Positions 1 to 8,350 of a DNA stretch of 64,000 nt are shown here, piece after piece. The notes under the pieces were generated by a model. The model was not told the DNA's origin and made no database searches. It saw nothing but the letters and a program-made list of their open reading frames with translations. Source of the DNA: G963662655 sp963666875 (lineage in GTDB: Bacteria; Cloacimonadota; Cloacimonadia; Cloacimonadales; JAIOQZ01); NCBI GenBank assembly GCA_963666875.2, contig CAXXPU010000004.1:1-64000 (forward strand), given 5' to 3'. A program made the position numbers and the translations under genes. Every line of letters begins with the position of its first letter. The stretch's first letter is position 1.

Positions 1-1
1 C

Positions 2-1552
2 GACCAAGCCAAGAGCGAGTTCGAGACCATCACCGACGCCATTCTCGCCGCCCGTGCGAAGTATGATGAAGCCATCAAGAGCAGCACGACGCAGGACGAG
101 GCGTGGCAGGCGTTCGAGGAGGAGCGCGAGCTGATGGCGCGTCGCACCGCGCTTCGCAAGCGGCTGTTTGACGACGACATGCAAGCCATCGAGGAGTACC
201 ACGCGGGGAAACTGCGCATCGAGCGGGAACAGACCTACGAGGGTGTGCGGCTGCTCCGCTACCGCATCGAGCAGGCACGAGCCGCCTACGAGGAAATCCG
301 CGAGGTCGACGCCGCGAACGTCGATGACAAGCTGGCTGCATACCAACGCTGGCAGCGACTCGAGAAGCAGCTCTCGGACGCCATCGAGGAGGAGACGAAC
401 CAACGACTGGAGGTGCAGCGGCAGTACTCGCTGCTGGCCATCGAGGACGTGCTGGAACGCAAGATCGCCCAACTCGCCGCAGAACGCGACACCGAGCTGA
501 AACGCGCCGAGTCCCTGCAGGCTGGCGAGGAGACCCTGCAGAACATCCGCGCCTATTACGCCAACGAGGAGAAGCGGTTACGCGAGGAGCAGACCCGTCA
601 GCAGGAGACCGAAGACGAAGAGAAACGCGCTCGGAAGCGTCAGCACGAGCAGGAGATCGAGGCCATCCGCGAGGAGTTCCTTTCGCGCGGTGACGACTTG
701 GCGTTGAAGTCCTATGAATCGGAGCTGGCCGCAGTGGACGCCTACTACGAACGCAAGCGCACCAAACTCCTGCAGGCAGGCATCTCAGAAGAGCAGATCA
801 CCGAGCAATCCGAAGCGGCCAAGCAGCGCATCCGCGAGAAGTACCAACTCAAGGCGGCGCAAGGCTTTTCCGGCATGTTCGGCAACATCGCCAAGGCGGC
901 GCAAGCCTTTGGCAAGAAGGGCTTCGCGGCGTGGAAAGCAATGGCCATGGCGCAGGCGATGGTCGACACCTACTCGTCATCTGTGGCAGCGTTCAAGTCG
1001 ATGGCCGGGCTGCCCGTCATCGGTCCCGCGCTGGGAGCGGCGGCGGCGGCAGCGGCGATTGCCGCAGGCTTGGCCAACGTCCACACCATCTCGAAGCAGA
1101 AGTATCAGGAAGCGGCGCAGGGCGGGCTTCTGACGGGCCCGAGTCACGCTGGCGGCGGCATCCTCATCGAGGCCGAGGGCGACGAGTACATCACCCGCAA
1201 ACAGCGTGTGCGCGAGCTGGGAGCCAAGTTCTTTCACTTCCTCAACTACGCCCCGCTGGAAGCCGTCCGCAAGACCCTCGGCAACGTGCTCGTACCCGAC
1301 ATCCCCGTACCCGCGACGCCGTCGTTCGCGTTCTCTGGAGGAGGCAGCGTGCCGTCGAGCAGCGTGCTCTCCACGCTCATCGAACGCATGGATGACCTCA
1401 TTTCGGAGAACCGTCTATTGCGCCGCGAGCTGCGCGACAAGGAGCTATCTGTCCACAACCACATCTCCGCCAACGGCGTGCTCTCGATGGCTGACCCTGT
1501 CATCGTCAGCGAGAAGGCTGAAGAGGGAACCCTCATCCGGAGTGACTTGTGA
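2..1552 (+). CDS. Phage tail tape-measure protein, C-terminal part (5' end outside window)
   Basis: The frame is open from the first codon of the window, so the gene begins upstream; an internal ATG at 134 is probably not the true start. The protein is highly charged and coiled-coil-like (Glu/Arg/Lys/Ala rich) over about 280 residues. An Ala/Gly-rich hydrophobic stretch follows (GLPVIGPALGAAAAAAAIA), then a GGLLTGPSHAGGGILIEAEG type segment. This order is characteristic of the C-terminal end of tape-measure proteins, which set tail length and sit in the tail lumen. It overlaps the next gene by 4 bases (GTGA). The family call is from motif recognition; the assignment to a prophage or a tail-like particle is inference from the neighbours. 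Confidence 0.75.
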   Translation, partial: DQAKSEFETITDAILAARAKYDEAIKSSTTQDEAWQAFEEERELMARRTALRKRLFDDDMQAIEEYHAGKLRIEREQTYEGVRLLRYRIEQARAAYEEIREVDAANVDDKLAAYQRWQRLEKQLSDAIEEETNQRLEVQRQYSLLAIEDVLERKIAQLAAERDTELKRAESLQAGEETLQNIRAYYANEEKRLREEQTRQQETEDEEKRARKRQHEQEIEAIREEFLSRGDDLALKSYESELAAVDAYYERKRTKLLQAGISEEQITEQSEAAKQRIREKYQLKAAQGFSGMFGNIAKAAQAFGKKGFAAWKAMAMAQAMVDTYSSSVAAFKSMAGLPVIGPALGAAAAAAAIAAGLANVHTISKQKYQEAAQGGLLTGPSHAGGGILIEAEGDEYITRKQRVRELGAKFFHFLNYAPLEAVRKTLGNVLVPDIPVPATPSFAFSGGGSVPSSSVLSTLIERMDDLISENRLLRRELRDKELSVHNHISANGVLSMADPVIVSEKAEEGTLIRSDL

Positions 1553-2988
1553 CGTGGCGCGTGGACTTCGTGGATCGCTTCACCTACTCTGTGCAGCACT
1601 CGCTGAGCCTCGCTGACGGTTTGGACAACATCCAGCTCAACGCCGACAAGATCGCAGGTACGAGCTACTTCGCCAAGGAGCCGCGAAGAGTGGAGTTCGA
1701 GTGCTTCCGCGACGGCTGGATCGAGCAGAACATCCTCTCCGGCGAGCACGAGTACGACCGCTACATCTCGCACTTCCTCGTGCGTCTCTACGAAGGCTCC
1801 ACGCTCGTGTTTCACGGCATCATCGACACTTCGTTCCTCAGCCACAACGCCAAGACGGACATCGTCGCGTTCACCTGCTACGACTACCTGCGGCTCTTCG
1901 CTAAGTTCGACGACCAGACCATGCTCTACGCCCTGCACAGCGGCTATCAGGCGGACTACTGTTTTCGCTATCTTGCGCAAGGAATCGAGGTTGCGCTGGG
2001 TAACGAAATCACCATCCCTTGCTCGTGGTACGGCTACACGCCGCTCCAGATCGCGGTGGAGGGGCTGCAAATCCTGCGTCTCGACTGGCTGCGGATGGTG
2101 CGCAAGTTCCGCCAGTGGAACGGGCAACTGACCTGCTATTGTGGCTTCCGTTACACGCCGATGTACAGCGGCGATTATGTCCCCGAGTTCCGTCTGTTCT
2201 TCTACTGCGAGCACACCCACGAGGGCAACATCCAGTGCAAGGTGTACGCGCGCAAGTTCCGCTTCTACAACGCGATCTGCTGGGTCGAGGACGACGACGC
2301 AGAGATCGACGAGAAGTCCGAGATGTTCAGCACCGGCGACTATGACGAGATGATCGCGTGGCGCGACGAACTTTGTGAGGAGTACGTTCCGTTCGAGCCA
2401 TGGGGTTCCGCGCGGACTTTCCATCACTGCGGCAACATCTATAGTATAGGAATATTGGACGTCGACCTCGATGACGCCACCGCGCCGGATTATAAGTACG
2501 TGACTTACACGGGAAACGCGATTCCAGCGAACCTATACCCGAAGGGCTTTTACGAGGGCGAGAACGAACCACTGGAGAAGTTGAAGGCTTTGAAGGCCGC
2601 GCTGCTTCTGCATAACCTGACCATCGTCTCGTTGCCCGGCGGCACGCTGCGACTGGTCAACAAGGACGACGCCTCGAATACGGTCACCACCATCGACTCC
2701 GCCGACGTCATCGAGTTCAAGCGGAAGCGGCTCAACCGCTCGCGGCCCGACACCTCCGTTCTGGACTGTCTGGTCGGTGACACGACCAATCTGAAGCAGC
2801 TCATCGCGGACTACTACGAGACCCTCTTCTGCCAGACGTGGAGCCTCGAAGCGACCGTCGACAACCTCGCCAAATACGACCTCTCGCTGTTCGACAAGCT
2901 GCTGATCGAGGGCGAGCAGTACCGCATCACCGAGCTGCAGCGTGACCCGAAGGCGGACGAGTACAAGCTGAAAGCGTGGGAGGTCTGA
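1549..2988 (+). CDS. Phage tail protein of unknown family (479 aa)
   Basis: It starts with GTG overlapping the tape-measure stop codon (GTGA) and ends overlapping the next ATG. The protein is rich in Tyr, Phe and Cys, has no signal peptide and no membrane segment, and I recognise no catalytic motif. Its position just after the tape measure is where distal-tail or baseplate hub proteins usually lie, so a structural tail role is likely. A locally A+T-rich patch near 2435-2460 interrupts an otherwise G+C-rich gene. The exact family is not recognised; a structure prediction against distal tail and hub folds would settle it. Confidence 0.6.
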   Translation: MTWRVDFVDRFTYSVQHSLSLADGLDNIQLNADKIAGTSYFAKEPRRVEFECFRDGWIEQNILSGEHEYDRYISHFLVRLYEGSTLVFHGIIDTSFLSHNAKTDIVAFTCYDYLRLFAKFDDQTMLYALHSGYQADYCFRYLAQGIEVALGNEITIPCSWYGYTPLQIAVEGLQILRLDWLRMVRKFRQWNGQLTCYCGFRYTPMYSGDYVPEFRLFFYCEHTHEGNIQCKVYARKFRFYNAICWVEDDDAEIDEKSEMFSTGDYDEMIAWRDELCEEYVPFEPWGSARTFHHCGNIYSIGILDVDLDDATAPDYKYVTYTGNAIPANLYPKGFYEGENEPLEKLKALKAALLLHNLTIVSLPGGTLRLVNKDDASNTVTTIDSADVIEFKRKRLNRSRPDTSVLDCLVGDTTNLKQLIADYYETLFCQTWSLEATVDNLAKYDLSLFDKLLIEGEQYRITELQRDPKADEYKLKAWEV

Positions 2989-3437
2989 TGTTGTGCTATG
3001 ACGGCTTTCGCATCATTTCCATCGCGGGTGGCGCGTACTCCGGATTCGTGGTCGAGAGCGGCGTGATCGACTACCAGCCGCAGCGCAAGTATCGCGTCGA
3101 GAAGCAGTGCGCTTTCGATCCGACGATCCTCATCCGGCGCGAGCCATACAACGAGGACACCATCGAGTGTGAGGCTTATCTGCCTGCACATCAGTACGAC
3201 GAGCTGTACGCCATTCTGAGCGGCGCAGACCAGCTCTACATCGAGTTCGACGCCGGTTCCGGCACGCTGCAGTTTCCGGTCGTTATCGATAAGCTGCCCA
3301 AGCTCGAGGACGATGCCCGTTCGCACAGAAGCCGCATCAAATTCACCCTCACCAGCATCTACAAGCAGTTGTCGCCCATCGATTTCGACAGCGTGTTCGG
3401 CTATGGCGCCGGCTGGGGTGACTGCTGGGGATTTTAG
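2988..3437 (+). CDS. Small phage tail-module protein (149 aa), unknown function
   Basis: ATG at 2988 overlaps the preceding stop codon (TGATG), which I prefer to an in-frame GTG 12 bases upstream. The protein begins MLCYDGFRII and is a soluble, beta-rich-looking protein ending GYGAGWGDCWGF. No family is recognised. It lies between the putative hub-like protein and a fibre-like protein and is translationally coupled to the first, so it is probably a structural tail component. Confidence 0.55.
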   Translation: MLCYDGFRIISIAGGAYSGFVVESGVIDYQPQRKYRVEKQCAFDPTILIRREPYNEDTIECEAYLPAHQYDELYAILSGADQLYIEFDAGSGTLQFPVVIDKLPKLEDDARSHRSRIKFTLTSIYKQLSPIDFDSVFGYGAGWGDCWGF

Positions 3438-3445
3438 GAGGACGC

Positions 3446-4306
3446 ATGCCCGAAACCACCAACTTCAACCTGTACAAGCCGGTCGCCGGGGAGTCCGGAT
3501 GGGCCGCCGCACTCAACGGCAACTTCGACACGATCGACGCCCTGCTGTACTCGCACCAGTCCAGCATCGACGGTCATACCGGCACTGGCTCGAACAAGCA
3601 CAACGCAGAGCAGATCCGCACCTCGGACGGCTCGGACGTGCAGTCGGCATTGGCAGGCAAATCCAGCCTGCATCACTCGCATCAGGCCGAGGACATCATC
3701 CTGCCCGACAACAACGACATCGGCCACCACATCGACGATATCAACGACGCGCTCATCGTTCTGCAGAACGGCAAGGCGGACGTCGAGCACGAACATAGTG
3801 AGTATGCCCTACAGACCGCTCTGGACACGGTCGAGAATACGCTCGACCTTCTGCTGCCAGACCTCGGTTCGGTGACGCTGAGCGTCGATGTCGTCAACCG
3901 CAGTGGCGGCATCCGCATCCTGTTCAACACGACGCCCACGGTGCACTTCTCGCAGGCAGAAATCCTCATCGAGAAAGACGGCGTGGAGGTGCATCACGAG
4001 ACGGTTCTCAGCACATGCGTGTTCATCGATGGGAGCGAGCTGAGCGGCGTCGAGAACGGCGACGTGATCAATCTCTCCGTGACGTTGTACAGCGGCCTCA
4101 GCTCGAATATCAAGAAGATCGACCACACCTACGCGACGACGACCTCACCGCTCGAGGAGCGGATCGAGACAATCGAACAGCAGCTCACCCTCGGCAACAT
4201 CATCGACGCCTTCGCACAGGACGAGGACGCCTTGCAAGCACTGGCCAACGTGCTGCATTCCTCGAACACCCTCGCGCAGAAGGTCTCGGAGTTGATGCAG
4301 ACGTGA
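3446..4306 (+). CDS. Phage tail fibre-like protein (286 aa)
   Basis: A good ribosome binding site (AGGAGG, 3437-3442) precedes ATG 3446. The N-terminus (MPETTNFNLYKPVAGESGW) and the following low-complexity, His/Ser/Asp-rich stretch (SHQSS, HTGTGSNKHN, SLHHSHQAEDI) resemble shaft repeats of phage fibres, where HxH patterns often bind metal along a trimer axis. Residues 130-235 look like a beta domain, and the C-terminus looks like a helix. Role as a fibre or adhesin is inferred from composition and position. Confidence 0.6.
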   Translation: MPETTNFNLYKPVAGESGWAAALNGNFDTIDALLYSHQSSIDGHTGTGSNKHNAEQIRTSDGSDVQSALAGKSSLHHSHQAEDIILPDNNDIGHHIDDINDALIVLQNGKADVEHEHSEYALQTALDTVENTLDLLLPDLGSVTLSVDVVNRSGGIRILFNTTPTVHFSQAEILIEKDGVEVHHETVLSTCVFIDGSELSGVENGDVINLSVTLYSGLSSNIKKIDHTYATTTSPLEERIETIEQQLTLGNIIDAFAQDEDALQALANVLHSSNTLAQKVSELMQT

Positions 4307-4545
4307 AAACCATCCGCCAGAACAGCGTCTGGGACCTGCTGAACCGCAAGACGAAGCCGACGGTCTCGACTGACCGTGACATCGCCTTCGTGAAGCCGAT
4401 CTACTCGACGGTGGATGAGAAGGAAGACCTCGGGATTCACGACGAAAATCTCGTGCTCAGCGGGGACGAGTTCCCGACGGACGCGAAGCCCGGACAGGTG
4501 TTCATCAGAAACGGAAAACCCTACATATATAAGGAGGACGCATGA
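4303..4545 (+). CDS. Small phage tail-module protein (80 aa)
   Basis: GTG at 4303 overlaps the stop codon of the fibre-like gene (GTGA). The product runs VKTIRQNSVWDLLNRK to GQVFIRNGKPYIYKEDA. No family is recognised. Its coupling on both sides (its own TGA overlaps the next ATG) supports it as a real gene rather than a chance frame. Such short proteins between fibre genes may be chaperones or minor tip proteins, but nothing in the sequence shows this directly. Confidence 0.55.
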   Translation: MKTIRQNSVWDLLNRKTKPTVSTDRDIAFVKPIYSTVDEKEDLGIHDENLVLSGDEFPTDAKPGQVFIRNGKPYIYKEDA

Positions 4546-4700
4546 CAACCCAAGAACTCTACCAGACCACGAAATTGGAGCTGACGCACGAGTATGAGCG
4601 GCTCCAGAGACTCATCCAGGAATCCCGCGAAAAGCTGCTCAAGACCGAAGGTGCGCTGCTGCTGCTCGGTCGGCTCGAACGTGAAGCGAAGGAGGCCTGA
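4542..4700 (+). CDS. Very short helical protein (52 aa) in tail module
   Basis: ATG 4542 overlaps the previous stop (ATGA), with AGGAGG upstream at 4531-4536. The product is MTTQELYQTTKLELTHEYER and continues as one amphipathic helix ending LLLLGRLEREAKEA, which suggests a short coiled coil. It ends at 4700, where TGATG starts the next gene. It is too short for many gene finders, but the couplings on both sides and the ribosome binding site support it. Function unknown. Confidence 0.55.
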   Translation: MTTQELYQTTKLELTHEYERLQRLIQESREKLLKTEGALLLLGRLEREAKEA

Positions 4701-5176
4701 TGGCAGGCACATGGCAGGAAATCCTCGATGCCGGGCAACTCGGCGTCGCCAACGGCATCGCGCAGCTCGACGCCGACGGCAAGCTGACCACCGCACAGAT
4801 CCCGCAGATCGAGCCGGGGAACATCACAGGCGTGCTCGAAGCAAGCCAGATCCCCGACCTCGACGCATCCAAGATTACCACCGGCATCTTCGGAACCGCG
4901 CTCATCCCCGACCTGGACGCCACCAAGGTCGCTACCGGCACACTCGCCACCGACCGCATCCCGACGCTGGCCCAGAGCAAGATATCCGGACTCACCACAG
5001 CCCTCGCGGCCAAGGTCGAGACCCGCACAAAGATCAACGGTCACGCGCTGGAAGGCGATATCAAACTCGAAACCACCGACATCATCGCGGAGGTCACTGA
5101 GCTTCCAGAAGAGGGCGTCATCGGAGAGGTCGTCGCGTACGCTGGGAAGCTGTATGTGTGGAGTGGTGCGAAGTAG
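4700..5176 (+). CDS. Phage tail fibre-like protein with IPDLDASKITTG-type repeats (158 aa)
   Basis: The start overlaps the previous stop (TGATG) with GGAGG at 4691-4695. The protein has tandem repeats of the form IPDLDASKITTG / IPDLDATKVATG / IPTLAQSKISG at about residues 50-98. This pattern is common in phage tail fibres and builds a trimeric shaft. The C-terminus (GEVVAYAGKLYVWSGAK) resembles small tip modules. It is the last gene of the tail block; a hairpin terminator follows 19 bases downstream. Confidence 0.65.
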   Translation: MAGTWQEILDAGQLGVANGIAQLDADGKLTTAQIPQIEPGNITGVLEASQIPDLDASKITTGIFGTALIPDLDATKVATGTLATDRIPTLAQSKISGLTTALAAKVETRTKINGHALEGDIKLETTDIIAEVTELPEEGVIGEVVAYAGKLYVWSGAK

Positions 5177-5194
5177 TATCGAAGGAAATCAACC

Positions 5195-5226
5195 AGCCTG
5201 CTCGTCTTGGGGCAGGCTTTATTTCT
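5195..5226 (+). terminator. Intrinsic terminator ending the phage tail block
   Basis: AGCCTGC (5195-5201) pairs perfectly with GCAGGCT (5212-5218) around a 10-base loop, followed by TTTATTT. It lies just after the last fibre gene and separates the phage-type block from the repeat array and sppA. Confidence 0.7.
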
Positions 5227-5253
5227 GCACAAAAACACCCATATAGTGCCATT

Positions 5254-5405
5254 GGTTTGGCAGAATTTGCCAAACCCGTGTCACTTTTCTGCCAAACCCG
5301 TGGCATTTTTGCCAAACCGCTGTCACTTTTTGCCAAACTGGTGGCACGCTTGCCAAACCTGTGGCAGCGATTTGCCACGTTTTTGTCACTTTTTGCCAAA
5401 TCGCG
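5254..5405. repeat. Seven-copy TGCCAAACC array with 20-22 base period
   Basis: TGCCA(AA) cores begin at 5268, 5290, 5310, 5331, 5351, 5373 and 5394, so the spacings are 22, 20, 21, 20, 22 and 21. Most units read like TTTTTGCCAAACCCGTGKCAC. Within units, TGCCA and a downstream TGGCA (or TGTCA) form a short inverted repeat. At the left edge GGTTTGGCA (5254-5262) and TGCCAAACC (5268-5276) form a perfect 9-base inverted repeat with a 5-base spacer. The array fills the gap between the phage terminator and the sppA promoter region. No protein-coding function is supported on either strand. Confidence 0.8.
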
Positions 5406-5576
5406 TGTCACTTCACAACAGTTTATGGGGGAAGGCGTGAGAAAAAAATTTACCTTGACACATCAAGTGCATTGGTGTACCGTTGTACCATGACAGTGAA
5501 TGGGTGGAGTTGTTCCATTCATGTTTATTCATTGACAGTGGAAACGAATTCGTTTGGATATATACAAGGAGGAATT
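5406..5576 (+). promoter_or_regulatory. Leader and possible promoters of the sppA-like gene
   Basis: Two TTGACA hexamers are present, at 5455-5460 and 5532-5537. The first has TACCGT 17 bases downstream; the second has TGGATA 17 bases downstream and overlapping TATATA further on. Neither -10 box is strong. AGGAGG at 5568-5573 is the ribosome binding site for ATG 5577. The 400-base gap 5177-5576 as a whole holds the terminator, the repeat array and this leader, and no gene. Confidence 0.4.
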
Positions 5577-7955
5577 ATGAAAAAAATGTGGTTTGTATCA
5601 GCCTTTTTGCTGATCGGTATGCTTACGCTCGGGGCGACGGACATCGATTGGGCGCAGATCAGCACGAAGTATTTCTCGGTAGCGAACACCGACGGATTGC
5701 AGGCAACCTGGGTCAATCCAGCCGGACTCGCCTACGGAAGGGCAAGTGGATTGGGGTATCAAGCGAAGTACGATAGCACCGGCTTCATCCGCGACTATTC
5801 ACTCTACTTCAATTCCGACAACCTCGGATACAGCTATCGGCGCAGCGAAGGATCGAATTTCCATCGTCTCGCTTCCGCTGCCGAGTTGTTCAACAACTTC
5901 TATCTTGGAACACACTGGGACTGGGTCGATGACCATTTCGCACACGGTTCGGCAGGTTTTTCGCTTCTGTACAGACCGATCGACTATGTGTCCGTGGGCG
6001 GCACGATGCAGCTTCTCAACAACTCGAAAGAACATGTCTATCGCGCCGGATTGGGGCTTCGTCCGCTCATCGACCGCGTAACCCTGACCGCCGATATCGA
6101 ATACACCGATGAAGAATGGAGCGATCCGATCTACGGCATCCAGATCGAACCGATCAATGGCCTTTATCTGGGCGCTACCTACGAATCGGACAGCGAGACG
6201 TTCGCGCTGAGCCTGGCGCTTTCGGCTGATAAATCGCAGGTCGGAACCGTCAACTATCTGGACGACGACAACGAATTCGCCAGTGGCGAGGTGTTCGTAC
6301 ACCTGTCGGAACGGCAATTCCGCAAGCCTTGTATCATGTTCCACAAAAAGAAATACTACGACTGGGATATGAGCGGCGAGGTGGTCGAGCGTGAGGAAGT
6401 TTCGAACTTCGGGATGATTCACTTTGTCGATGACGAGCAGGTCCGGCTGGAGAACATGATCGATAAAATCCGCAAGCTCCGGGAGGATGAGCACGTTGAC
6501 GGTCTCCTGATCCGTAGCAGCAACCTCTCAGCCAGTTTTGCCAACTACTACGAATTGCGCGAGGAACTATTGCGGTTCAAGGATGCGGGGAAAGAAATCG
6601 TCTTCTACTTCGATTCGATATCTAATTCGCACTACGCGTTCGCCGCGTCGGTTGCCGACCGCATCTACATGAATCCGGTGGGCGAAGTCGATCTGCGCGG
6701 ACTCTCGATATCGATGCCCTATCTGAAAGACCTGCTGGAAGCGCTCGGAATCGAGGTAATCAACTTCCAGAGTCACGCATACAAAACCGCCGGCAACATG
6801 TTCTCCGAAAACGGAATGACCGACGCCGAACGGGAAGCCCTAACGACAGTTCTGGATGGCATCTACGACGAATTTGTATCCATGATCGAATCGGGTCGCG
6901 GTGACAAGCTGAACACGAACGCCCGTGAATTGATCGATCAGGGTCCCTATCGCGCGGACCAGGCATTCGATCTGGGGCTGATCGACGGCATCATCTACAA
7001 CGACGAAATCCTCGAAACGCTCGCCGACAACGCCATGTTCTATCCGCGCTACACCAGCGATCCCATGCCTGTCGAGTGGGCGAAGGACTCCGTGAAGGAT
7101 GTCGCGATCATCTATGCCGTGGGCGATATTCACACCGGTAAGGGCAAGCCAGGCAAGAGCATCGGCTCCGACACCATGTGCAAGGCGATCCGCGCCGCGC
7201 GAAAGAATCCGATGATCTCGGGACTGATCGTGCGCGTCAACAGCGGTGGCGGATCGGCGCTGGCATCGGACATGATCGCGCGTGAGATCAAGCTGTTCAA
7301 GGAAACCGGACGCCCCGTGATCTTCTCCTTCGGCGCGGTGGCCGGATCGGGCGGATACTACATCGCCGTCTATGGCGACGAGATCATCGCCGATCCCATG
7401 ACCATCACCGGTTCGATCGGTGTTATGGGCATCATACCCAACATCGAGGAACTCCTGGATAAAATCAAGGTCAATATCGACACCATCCGCAGGGGAGAGC
7501 ACGCCGACATCGGAAGCCTGACCCGCAAGATGACCGACGAGGAGAAAGCGAAGCTCAATGATACGATCGGGTACTACTACGACGTGTTCGTAAAACATGT
7601 TGCTAATGGTCGCGGCATGACGATCGAAGAGGTTCACGCGATCGCGCAGGGTCGCATCTGGACCGGTCGGCAAGCGCTGGCAAACGGTCTGGTCGATGAT
7701 CTCGGCGGACTGCACACCGCATTCGAGCACATGATGGACCGCCTTCACGTCAAGCGCCTCAATCTGATCGAGTATCCTCAGTACAAGCAGGGTCTCACCG
7801 TGAAAACGGATACGGATATCCTGAGTTCGGTCGGAATCGGAGCACAGCTTCCGGACGAGATGACGGAGTGGATCGAGAAAACCGAGCGGTACTTGGAGAT
7901 GTCGGATAACGGCATTCTCTACCTGATGCCGTACGAAGTGGGTAATCTCGAATAA
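5577..7955 (+). CDS. sppA: Signal peptide peptidase SppA with fused N-terminal outer-membrane-like domain
   Basis: ATG 5577 follows AGGAGG; the upstream in-frame extension runs through the repeat array and is rejected. Residues 1-20 are a signal peptide (MKKMWFVSAFLLIGMLTLGA). Residues about 20-255 alternate in the manner of a beta-barrel (NPAGLAYG near the start, then many aromatic-ended strands), a domain absent from E. coli SppA. Residues about 265-790 form the tandem SppA (peptidase S49) region. The likely Lys general base is K403 in HAYKTAGN and the nucleophile is S591 in VAGSGGYY. Family members cleave leftover signal peptides or membrane proteins. The fused barrel suggests it acts at the outer membrane or periplasm, which is inference. 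A strong terminator follows. Confidence 0.85.
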   Translation: MKKMWFVSAFLLIGMLTLGATDIDWAQISTKYFSVANTDGLQATWVNPAGLAYGRASGLGYQAKYDSTGFIRDYSLYFNSDNLGYSYRRSEGSNFHRLASAAELFNNFYLGTHWDWVDDHFAHGSAGFSLLYRPIDYVSVGGTMQLLNNSKEHVYRAGLGLRPLIDRVTLTADIEYTDEEWSDPIYGIQIEPINGLYLGATYESDSETFALSLALSADKSQVGTVNYLDDDNEFASGEVFVHLSERQFRKPCIMFHKKKYYDWDMSGEVVEREEVSNFGMIHFVDDEQVRLENMIDKIRKLREDEHVDGLLIRSSNLSASFANYYELREELLRFKDAGKEIVFYFDSISNSHYAFAASVADRIYMNPVGEVDLRGLSISMPYLKDLLEALGIEVINFQSHAYKTAGNMFSENGMTDAEREALTTVLDGIYDEFVSMIESGRGDKLNTNARELIDQGPYRADQAFDLGLIDGIIYNDEILETLADNAMFYPRYTSDPMPVEWAKDSVKDVAIIYAVGDIHTGKGKPGKSIGSDTMCKAIRAARKNPMISGLIVRVNSGGGSALASDMIAREIKLFKETGRPVIFSFGAVAGSGGYYIAVYGDEIIADPMTITGSIGVMGIIPNIEELLDKIKVNIDTIRRGEHADIGSLTRKMTDEEKAKLNDTIGYYYDVFVKHVANGRGMTIEEVHAIAQGRIWTGRQALANGLVDDLGGLHTAFEHMMDRLHVKRLNLIEYPQYKQGLTVKTDTDILSSVGIGAQLPDEMTEWIEKTERYLEMSDNGILYLMPYEVGNLE

Positions 7956-7977
7956 AGAATCAACTCATGCGATAAAA

Positions 7978-8008
7978 GGCAGGTCGCAAGGCCTGCCATT
8001 TTTTTTCT
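7978..8008 (+). terminator. Intrinsic terminator after sppA
   Basis: GGCAGG (7978-7983) pairs with CCTGCC (7992-7997) and is followed by a run of eight or more T residues. Confidence 0.85.
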
Positions 8009-8350
8009 CTATCAATTCAAATAGGTAAATCTCGTAATGATGATTTCATGTCCTGGAAGGACGATAGATTTTAATCGTGGCGTTAGCCATGGGAAACAAT
8101 TCGACCGGATAAGCAGATTCGTTCGATCGTGACCGAAGGCGTGGTGTTACACGGCGAAGACGTGTTCATTCACGCCGGAGGTCGGGATCGGACGAAGATG
8201 CGGCAATACTACACCCATTAACAAATCGGATCTCTTACGTGAGCATTTTCCGAATGATGTCGAGGTGGAACGATGGGAACGGCTCGCCCGGAGGTCGAGT
8301 GCTACAAGGAAAGATATACTGAGCTGGAACTCGGCGGTCCTGGCTCCTGA
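8009..8350. other. Intergenic stretch without a recognisable gene
   Basis: About 340 bases between convergent genes. Short open stretches exist (for example one ending DVFIHAGGRDRTK before a TAA near 8219, and an open frame after 8240 that runs into the 3' end of the opposite gene), but none has a convincing start, ribosome binding site or family motif. It could contain remnants of a dead gene. No RNA gene is seen. Confidence 0.5.

Noticed and set aside
1246..2427. Long minus-strand open frame opposite the phage tail genes
   Set aside because: It lies fully opposite coupled plus-strand genes, has no ribosome binding site or family motif, and its composition is that of a complementary-strand shadow.
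5254..5405. CRISPR array
   Set aside because: The units are contiguous with 20-22 base spacing and have no unique spacers of normal length; no cas genes are present.
5361..5576. Upstream extension of the sppA-like frame through the repeat array
   Set aside because: ATG 5577 has AGGAGG and begins a signal peptide; the extension would bury it behind 72 residues encoded by repeats and promoter sequence.
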